Positions 6,496 through 11,525 of a stretch of 11,525 nucleotides of DNA are shown piece after piece. The translations under genes and the position numbers were made by a program. The notes beneath the pieces are model-generated. The model was not told the origin of the DNA. It was given only the letters and a program-made list of their open reading frames with translations, and ran no database searches. How positions within the stretch are numbered: the first letter of the stretch is position 1; the number at the start of each line of letters is the position of its first letter. This DNA comes from Puniceicoccales bacterium (GTDB taxonomy: Bacteria > Verrucomicrobiota > Verrucomicrobiia > Opitutales > JAIRLM01), in the NCBI GenBank assembly GCA_031282565.1, contig JAITDL010000061.1, forward strand, positions 1 to 11,525, written 5' to 3'.

Positions 6496-7854
6496 ATGGC
6501 ACAGGGGCCTGCTTGTGGTGGAATTGCAGATACGGCGCGCATTGACCGCCTCTACCGTCACTGGCGCATCAGGTTAATCTACACGCTGATAATCGGCTAC
6601 GCCGCGTTCTACCTGGTCCGTCAAAACATGCAAATCGCCGTGCCGCTCATGCTGTTGGATTTCGGCTGCACGCGCACCAACATCGGATGGATTTTTAGCG
6701 CATTCCCGCTGGTCTACGGCGTTGGAAAATTCGTGAGTGGAGCCATTTGCGACAGAGTCAACGTGCGCTACTACATGTCCCTCGGGCTGCTGCTGGCGGC
6801 ACTCTGCAGCGTCTTCATCGGGTTGGCGCCGCCCATCGCCGGTCTCTGCGGCGGCATGCTTGGCCGGGCCATCAGTCCGCTGCCGATAATTGCCATCTTC
6901 TACTCGCTCAATGGCCTATTCCAGTCTGCAGGCTGGCCTCCCATCGCCCGTCTCATGACCAACTGGTTCTCGCCGAAGCAGCTTGGCACCTACTGGGGCA
7001 TTGTAAACGGCTCACACCAAATAGGCAGCGTCATGATCCTCGTCGGCGGAGCCTGGCTTGGACAGCGCTACGGCTGGGCATCAATTTTTTTTGTTCCGGC
7101 AATTGTCTGCGTCGCCGTGGCATTTTTTCTCTTTAAAACTCTCTGCGATACACCTGAATCTGAAGGACTTCCACCGCTCGAGGTCCATGAAAAGTTGGCC
7201 CCAAGCTGGGACGCAACCAAGGACGGTGGCGCCCGCCTGTCCATGGGTGAAATTTTCCGTAAGCACATCATACCGAACCGCGCGCTCTGGCTGGTCTGCT
7301 GGGCAAATTTCTTCCTCTACGTCGTCCGCATGGGATTTTTCAACTGGGCTCCCACATTTCTCCAGGAGGCGCGGGGCTCATCGCCGCTCGGATCAAGCTT
7401 CCAATCGTCTCTCTTCGAACTAGCTGGAATTTTCGCTGGCATTTTGGCCGGCTACATATCCGACCGCTGGGCCGGTGGCCGTCGAAATGCCGTCTGCGCC
7501 GTTTTCATGGCACTCCTCATCGTCGCGCTGCTGTTTTTTTGGGTCGCTCCCGGCGGCCACCAACTGCTTGATAGCATGCTACTTCTGGTCATCGGCTTCT
7601 TCGTCTACGGCCCCCAAACACTGGCCGGCATAGCGGGTGCGGAATTCGGATCCGGCCGCGCCGCAGCTACGGCCAATGGGCTCACCGGATTTTTCGGCTA
7701 CATGGGGGCAATTTTTTCCGGATTCGGCGTCGGCCTCATAATCGACAACTTCGGCTGGAGCCACGCCATTTTCTTCTACATCTGCTGCGCAGCCGCCAGC
7801 TTACTGTTCTTCACCATGAACTGGTCACAGACAGCCCAATCGAGGCGAAAATGA
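6496..7854 (+). CDS. MFS organophosphate:phosphate antiporter (GlpT/UhpT/UhpC family)
   Basis: From ATG 6496 this gives 452 residues, the same length as E. coli GlpT. The family exchanges inorganic phosphate for glycerol-3-phosphate or hexose phosphates across the inner membrane. Visible hallmarks are GYAAFYLVRQN in TM1 (Arg42, equivalent to GlpT Arg45), NGSHQIG (His174, equivalent to His165), and FFLYVVRMGFFNWAP in TM7 (Arg278, equivalent to Arg269), which are the phosphate-site residues of GlpT. The central cytoplasmic loop has D-T-P-E-S-x-G-L-P-P, and VYGPQTLAGIAG and GFFGYMGA lie in the C-terminal half. Twelve hydrophobic segments are present. TTG 6442 and GTG 6463 are in-frame alternatives, but ATG 6496 gives the usual short N-terminus. 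No Shine-Dalgarno sequence and no clear promoter are visible in the 148 bases upstream (6348-6495). The substrate cannot be decided by eye: some TM7-TM10 words are closer to UhpT/UhpC, TM1 to GlpT. Confidence 0.9.
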   Translation: MAQGPACGGIADTARIDRLYRHWRIRLIYTLIIGYAAFYLVRQNMQIAVPLMLLDFGCTRTNIGWIFSAFPLVYGVGKFVSGAICDRVNVRYYMSLGLLLAALCSVFIGLAPPIAGLCGGMLGRAISPLPIIAIFYSLNGLFQSAGWPPIARLMTNWFSPKQLGTYWGIVNGSHQIGSVMILVGGAWLGQRYGWASIFFVPAIVCVAVAFFLFKTLCDTPESEGLPPLEVHEKLAPSWDATKDGGARLSMGEIFRKHIIPNRALWLVCWANFFLYVVRMGFFNWAPTFLQEARGSSPLGSSFQSSLFELAGIFAGILAGYISDRWAGGRRNAVCAVFMALLIVALLFFWVAPGGHQLLDSMLLLVIGFFVYGPQTLAGIAGAEFGSGRAAATANGLTGFFGYMGAIFSGFGVGLIIDNFGWSHAIFFYICCAAASLLFFTMNWSQTAQSRRK

Positions 7855-7859
7855 GCCAC

Positions 7860-7915
7860 GGCGCCAAGGTTTTCCACAAAACCAAACACGAATTCGCGGC
7901 GCCAGCTGAATTTTT
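7860..7915 (+). terminator. Weak hairpin region after the antiporter gene
   Basis: GGCGCC at 7860-7865 can pair with GGCGCC at 7898-7903. Inside it, GGTTTT (7868-7873) pairs with AAAACC (7878-7883) around a CCAC loop. A short T run (7912-7916) follows seven bases later. The stem is short with a large internal loop, so this is at best a poor terminator. Confidence 0.25.
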
Positions 7916-7936
7916 CAGAAAATGTTTGCATCTTGG

Positions 7937-7954
7937 CATTTTTTTGTAAAAATG
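7937..7954. repeat. Perfect 7-bp inverted repeat upstream of rpoD
   Basis: CATTTTT (7937-7943), loop TTGT, AAAAATG (7948-7954) form a perfect AT-rich inverted repeat. It lies just upstream of the TATAGT box at 7965-7970, in the position of a -35 region or an operator. A regulatory role is possible, but short AT-rich palindromes also arise by chance. Confidence 0.4.
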
Positions 7955-7970
7955 GTGGTGTTTTTATAGT
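7944..7970 (+). promoter_or_regulatory. Candidate rpoD promoter
   Basis: TATAGT at 7965-7970 matches the -10 consensus at 5 of 6 positions and lies 51 bases before the rpoD ATG. The best -35 is TTGTAA at 7944-7949 (4 of 6), with 15 bases of spacing. TTGGCA at 7933-7938 fits better in sequence but is 26 bases away, too far. The surrounding leader is AT-rich, as expected for a promoter. Confidence 0.35.
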
Positions 7971-8021
7971 CTTCGAAAATTTTGCTGACTTAGGGCTTGC
8001 CTTTGCTGCTTTTTTTCGAAA

Positions 8022-9872
8022 ATGCGCCAGCACATGGAAGACGTGGAATCACAGCCAACCAGGGCCACAGCTAGCCAAAAGGACAGCGCCGCCGTCCCAG
8101 TACGCGTGTCGCGGGAGGCACTTGTAGCTGCAGCGCGGGCACAAAAGGTTACCTCCGAGAAGGTAATGAACAAACAGGAATTGCCATTCGACAGCGAACT
8201 GGTCGACGGAGACGGTAAAACGCTGCAGGAGCGCGTCAAAAACCTCGTTTCCCTAGCTAAAGAGCAGGGCTACATCTCCTTCGACGACATCAACCAATCC
8301 CTCGGCGACGACGAAAACATTTCGGAAGTTGATGTGGAAAACATCATCAACATCCTGGAGAACTTAGACATACAGGTCCTGGACTCCGACGAAATCCTGA
8401 AGCACGAGCAGAGCGACAAGGAAAAACTGGAGCAGCGCATCTACGACGATCAAATCGATACGGCCAATGAGGATCCCATTCGCACCTACCTGCGGCAGAT
8501 GGGCAAAGTCCCTCTGCTGACGAGAGATCAGGAAGTCGGCATCTCGAAGCGCATCGAATCCGCCGAGCAAAAGGCTCAGGATGAACTATTTTCCATCCGC
8601 TTCACCGTCGATTACCAGCTGCAGCTCGCTAACCGACTCATGCAGAGGGAAGAACGCTTTGACCAGATCGTATTGGATAAGAAAATTAGCAGCCGCGAAT
8701 CCTACTACGACATGCTGCCCAGGCTCATACAGGACAGCACGACGCTGCTCAGCCGCCTGGACGACCTGATCCGAGACCGGGAAAAAACTGAAGACGAGGA
8801 GCTTCGCAAAAAAATCGCACTGCGCGCCAAGAACTACGAAGCGCAGCTGAAACAAATCCTCAAGCGTTTCTGCTTCAAGATGAAGCTCTTCGAGGACTAC
8901 CTAAACGAGAAGGGCCCACTCCTGCGGCGCATCAGGCGCGATCTCGACCTCGTGGAGCTGGACAAGCGCAAGCCGGTGCGGAAGCAGGAATTGCAGCACG
9001 TGGAGAAGGACTTGACGGATTTTCGCACGGAATTCCGCACGGACCCGACAAAACTCTTCGACGTGTTGAAGCGCTTTCGCCAGCACATGAAAGCCCTCCA
9101 TCAGGCTAAGACTGAGATGGTTGAGGCAAATTTGCGCCTCGTGATCAGCATAGCGAAAAAGTACACCAACCGCGGCCTCTCCTTCCTGGACCTCATCCAG
9201 GAGGGTAACATGGGACTCATCAAGGCAGTAGACAAATTCGAGTACCGCCGCGGCTACAAATTCTCCACCTACGCCACCTGGTGGATCCGGCAGGCCATAA
9301 CGCGATCCATAGCTGACCAGGCGAGGACCATACGCATTCCGGTGCACATGATCGAGACCCTCAACAGGGTGATGCAAATTCAAAAGCAGCTGCTCCAGGA
9401 ATTGGGCCACGAGCCAACGCCGGAAGAAGTTGCCCACGAACTAGATATGCCAATCGAGCGCGTGCAAAACATAATGAAGATGGCCCAGCAGCCAATTTCG
9501 CTGCAAAGTCCCGTGGGAGATGGAGAAGACTCCTGTTTCGGTGACTTCATCGAGGACAAATCAGCCGAAGACCCACAGACCACCGCCGCCAGCAGCCTGC
9601 TGCGGGAAAAATTGCGGGAAATACTCGTAACTCTTTCCGAGCGCGAACAAAAAGTTTTGTCACTGCGCTTCGGCCTAGACGACGGCTACAGCCGCACCCT
9701 CGAAGAAGTTGGCCAGCAATTCAATGTCACCAGGGAGCGCATCAGGCAAATTGAGGCCAAAGCGCTGCGTAAAATGCGTCATCCGACACGCATACGGCAG
9801 CTGAACGGTTTTTTTGAAGCGGCTGTAAAAGTTGGCCGCGAAGGCTTCGACGACTTCAAAAAGTCCAAATGA
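8022..9872 (+). CDS. rpoD: RNA polymerase housekeeping sigma-70 factor RpoD (SigA)
   Basis: A complete 616-residue primary sigma factor that directs core RNA polymerase to -35/-10 promoters. Region 1.1 (about 50-125) is present, which marks the primary sigma rather than an alternative one. Region 1.2 (149-180) begins [20 protein letters not shown] non-conserved region of about 175 residues, rich in charged coiled-coil-like sequence, follows. Region 2 starts near 366 with [20 protein letters not shown], and the -10 reading part [20 protein letters not shown] begins at 411. Region 3 includes [13 protein letters not shown] and [12 protein letters not shown]. Region 4 (about 529-605) ends with the -35-binding helix-turn-helix, [20 protein letters not shown] from 558. 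ATG 8022 is the first start; ATG 8034 is an alternative. Neither has a Shine-Dalgarno sequence. The neighbours are unrelated, so it is probably transcribed on its own. No dnaG lies next to it, unlike in many bacteria. Confidence 0.98.
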   Translation: MRQHMEDVESQPTRATASQKDSAAVPVRVSREALVAAARAQKVTSEKVMNKQELPFDSELVDGDGKTLQERVKNLVSLAKEQGYISFDDINQSLGDDENISEVDVENIINILENLDIQVLDSDEILKHEQSDKEKLEQRIYDDQIDTANEDPIRTYLRQMGKVPLLTRDQEVGISKRIESAEQKAQDELFSIRFTVDYQLQLANRLMQREERFDQIVLDKKISSRESYYDMLPRLIQDSTTLLSRLDDLIRDREKTEDEELRKKIALRAKNYEAQLKQILKRFCFKMKLFEDYLNEKGPLLRRIRRDLDLVELDKRKPVRKQELQHVEKDLTDFRTEFRTDPTKLFDVLKRFRQHMKALHQAKTEMVEANLRLVISIAKKYTNRGLSFLDLIQEGNMGLIKAVDKFEYRRGYKFSTYATWWIRQAITRSIADQARTIRIPVHMIETLNRVMQIQKQLLQELGHEPTPEEVAHELDMPIERVQNIMKMAQQPISLQSPVGDGEDSCFGDFIEDKSAEDPQTTAASSLLREKLREILVTLSEREQKVLSLRFGLDDGYSRTLEEVGQQFNVTRERIRQIEAKALRKMRHPTRIRQLNGFFEAAVKVGREGFDDFKKSK

Positions 9873-9956
9873 CGGCAATTCGGCGCCGGTGAAAATTTTC
9901 GCAGAAAAGCAATAAACTTCTTTACTGCAATCAACTTACGCGGCAAACTCAGCGCC

Positions 9957-11525
9957 GTGGAATGGTCAGCTGCTTCTCTATCAAGACGTACCCTAGCACT
10001 TTTTCTTTCATCGACGCTGTCTCTGGCAACGTCCTACGGCGCAGGAATTAACCTTGCAGACGGAATCTATCAAAATTCGCAAGACATTGTCTATGACGCT
10101 GACGGCAACGACCTCGCTGCAACCGTCGATTTGACCGGCGAAAACATCAAAGTAGCAGGCAGTTACGCAATACAATTCGCCAATGAATCCAACATCAATG
10201 AGCTCATTGCAACGGCAGATGGATCCATCGAGCTCAACATAAAGAACGACAACGATTTACTAGGGATAATTCGCGTTACTTGCGACGATAACGCAAGCGC
10301 AATCGATTTTAATTTCCTCAGCGGCACCGAATCTCATCCACTTTGCATCGTCCTCGAAAATTCCACCGGCGGCTACGAAATCTCGGCAACCACCGAGAGC
10401 GGCAATTCCGCCGCATTCGGCTCCGGCCTTGCATACTCCATCTACGATAATTCCTTTTCCAACTGGGATTTCGGAAATTTTGGCGGCTGTACGGTGTCTG
10501 CGAATGGCGATCACGCCGCCGCATTCGGCTCCGGCTTTGCATACTCCATCGACGATAATTCCTTTTCCAACTGGAATTTCGGAAATTTCGCAGAAGGCAA
10601 CGCAATCTATTCCATTGCAATTGGTGGCGGTGGCCAAGCACTTGCGGCGGCATTTGGCGTAGCTTTTATTTACGCTTCCTGCGAAAATTCCCTCAAAAAC
10701 TGGACCGCGGAATTCACCGGCAACCAAACTATTACGGCGCTGGCATATGGAAATCCTGCTAGCCTTGCCGGCGCCAACTGCCTTGGCGGATGGGCTAATG
10801 ACGACATGCGTTTCTACTTCAACGGGTTAAACTGCGAATCGACGGCCACCATAAACGTTGCCGGCGTAAAATTCAGCGGACTAGCTTTTCAAGGAGATTC
10901 GCAGAGCGAACACGTTGTCCTAAGTATCTGGGACGCACAGGGTAACGGCGAAGGCTGGGGCGAGGACGAAGTCGCCGTTGACGGTTCTCCGCAGAAATTC
11001 GGTTGGGCAAAGGCCGTTGCGCTTGGGGATGGTTTCCAGCTTAACGTTGGTCGAACGAGGGACATGGCAGACGGAAAGGAAACCGATTCGTCGAGGGCGG
11101 GCGGCGGAAAAACGGCCGGCGGAGAGCCAGGTACTCTAAATCTAGTCGGCGCCGTTTCCCGGACGCCATATGCGGTGAAAAACAATCTTGGCGAACCGAA
11201 AAACACAATTTTGCGCATCGACGGCGGATGGACGGTGAATTGCTTCAGTCCTGTTAGAGACCTGCGCACCATAGATTTAATCTATGGAAGACTTGTTTTG
11301 ATGAACGCAAATCAAGACTCCGTCGATAATTTGCAAATCTTTGCCGCCGCCGTCGATGATCTTGGTCGGGGGATTGTAATTCACGGCGAGTCAGGATTTT
11401 ACCGCGGAACCGAGGATGAATCAGCCCTCTACCCATCGCGCGCCGGCTACGTGGAACTTGCCTACGGCACCTATCCGGTTAAAGGTTCGCTAACTGTCTC
11501 CGCTCAAGACACTTTAAAATTCCAT
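9957..11525 (+). CDS. Secreted repeat-rich surface protein, probably autotransporter-like passenger (3'-partial)
   Basis: An open frame of 523 codons runs from GTG 9957 past the window end. GTG 9957 is the only ATG, GTG or TTG codon in this frame between the rpoD stop and the signal peptide. Residues 1-29 form a typical signal peptide: SLSRRT, then hydrophobic LALFLSSTLSLA, with cleavage likely after about residue 24 or 29. The mature part is rich in Gly, Ala, Asn, Asp and Ser. It holds repeats with AAFGSG-x-AYSI and NSFSNW motifs (about residues 152-260). Further on are strand-like phrases such as GTLNLVGA, LRTIDLIYGRLVLMN and GSLTVSAQDTLKFH, which look like beta-helical passenger domains of autotransporters. 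The C-terminal domain that would prove export by a beta-barrel is outside the window. A weak promoter-like pair (TTCGCA 9898-9903, TTTACT 9921-9926) precedes it. No Shine-Dalgarno sequence is seen. Function is unknown; adhesin or surface layer is a guess. Confidence 0.75.
   Translation, partial: MEWSAASLSRRTLALFLSSTLSLATSYGAGINLADGIYQNSQDIVYDADGNDLAATVDLTGENIKVAGSYAIQFANESNINELIATADGSIELNIKNDNDLLGIIRVTCDDNASAIDFNFLSGTESHPLCIVLENSTGGYEISATTESGNSAAFGSGLAYSIYDNSFSNWDFGNFGGCTVSANGDHAAAFGSGFAYSIDDNSFSNWNFGNFAEGNAIYSIAIGGGGQALAAAFGVAFIYASCENSLKNWTAEFTGNQTITALAYGNPASLAGANCLGGWANDDMRFYFNGLNCESTATINVAGVKFSGLAFQGDSQSEHVVLSIWDAQGNGEGWGEDEVAVDGSPQKFGWAKAVALGDGFQLNVGRTRDMADGKETDSSRAGGGKTAGGEPGTLNLVGAVSRTPYAVKNNLGEPKNTILRIDGGWTVNCFSPVRDLRTIDLIYGRLVLMNANQDSVDNLQIFAAAVDDLGRGIVIHGESGFYRGTEDESALYPSRAGYVELAYGTYPVKGSLTVSAQDTLKFH
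10410..10720 (+). repeat. In-frame tandem repeats of the secreted protein
   Basis: Two 71-base copies at 10410-10480 and 10518-10588 differ at only three positions and are 108 bases (36 codons) apart. They encode AAFGSG-x-AYSI-x-DNSFSNW-x-FGNF. A third, strongly diverged copy starts at 10647 (AAFGVAFIYASCENSLKNW), and a fainter one may follow near 10740 (ALAYGNPASLAGA). The near-identity of the first two points to a recent duplication. Period and composition suit beta-helix rungs. The opposite-strand open frames here are shadows created by these repeats. Confidence 0.85.

Noticed and set aside
6336..6577. Short open frames on both strands between the broken gene and the antiporter
   Set aside because: No start signal, domain or codon pattern supports them. 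They overlap the antiporter start and look random.
8901..9437. Reverse-strand open frame of 178 codons opposite rpoD
   Set aside because: It is fully inside the conserved sigma-factor coding sequence, shows no recognisable domain and is a shadow.
9891..9900. Palindrome GAAAATTTTC before the secreted-protein gene, with GAAAATTTT also before rpoD (7975-7983)
   Set aside because: A shared operator was considered, but a 9-base AT-rich word is too common in these leaders to support it.
10260..10727. Reverse-strand open frames of 155 and 111 codons
   Set aside because: They lie opposite a well-supported forward frame with a signal peptide, and their internal repeats only mirror its tandem repeats.
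1..11525. CRISPR arrays, tRNA or rRNA genes, insertion sequences, integrases
   Set aside because: I looked for regularly spaced direct repeats, cloverleaf-like segments, transposase motifs and terminal inverted repeats, and saw none that hold up.

Overview
The window looks like a chromosomal piece of a Gram-negative bacterium, most likely of the PVC group. Verrucomicrobiota, perhaps an Opitutae-like lineage, is my best guess. It rests on the style of the housekeeping sigma factor (a long acidic region 1.1 and a mid-sized non-conserved region) and on large, poorly conserved envelope proteins beside core genes. No 16S gene or other definitive marker is present, so the taxonomy is inference.

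Layout, all on the + strand. (1) Positions 1-4389: the 3' part of a very large gene that is already open at base 1. It encodes a Pro/Glu/Ala-rich linker followed by two diverged tandem copies of a roughly 640-660-residue unit. Each unit holds two modules with an LRR-like Cys/Leu/Ile motif, then a G-x-W motif and a short helix-like stretch. A good hairpin terminator follows at 4426-4456. (2) Positions 4498-6347: a shorter paralogue with an N-terminal membrane segment, a Pro/Ala/Lys-rich linker and one unit of the same kind. It is spread over three reading frames, so it is a pseudogene, a sequencing error or an unusual recoding case. (3) Positions 6496-7854: a complete 12-TM sugar-phosphate or glycerol-3-phosphate:phosphate antiporter of the GlpT/UhpT/UhpC family. 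(4) Positions 8022-9872: the complete housekeeping sigma factor RpoD, preceded by an AT-rich leader with an inverted repeat and a TATAGT box. (5) Positions 9957-11525: the 5' part of a signal-peptide-bearing, repeat-rich secreted or surface protein, probably a beta-helical autotransporter-like passenger, running off the window end.

The two ends encode envelope proteins and the centre encodes core functions. A phosphate antiporter that could import phosphorylated metabolites, together with large repeat-built surface proteins, would fit a host-associated life, but that is inference. The most unusual item is the paralogous family in regions 1 and 2, whose module I do not recognise as a named domain. 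None of the four visible gene starts has a clear Shine-Dalgarno sequence.
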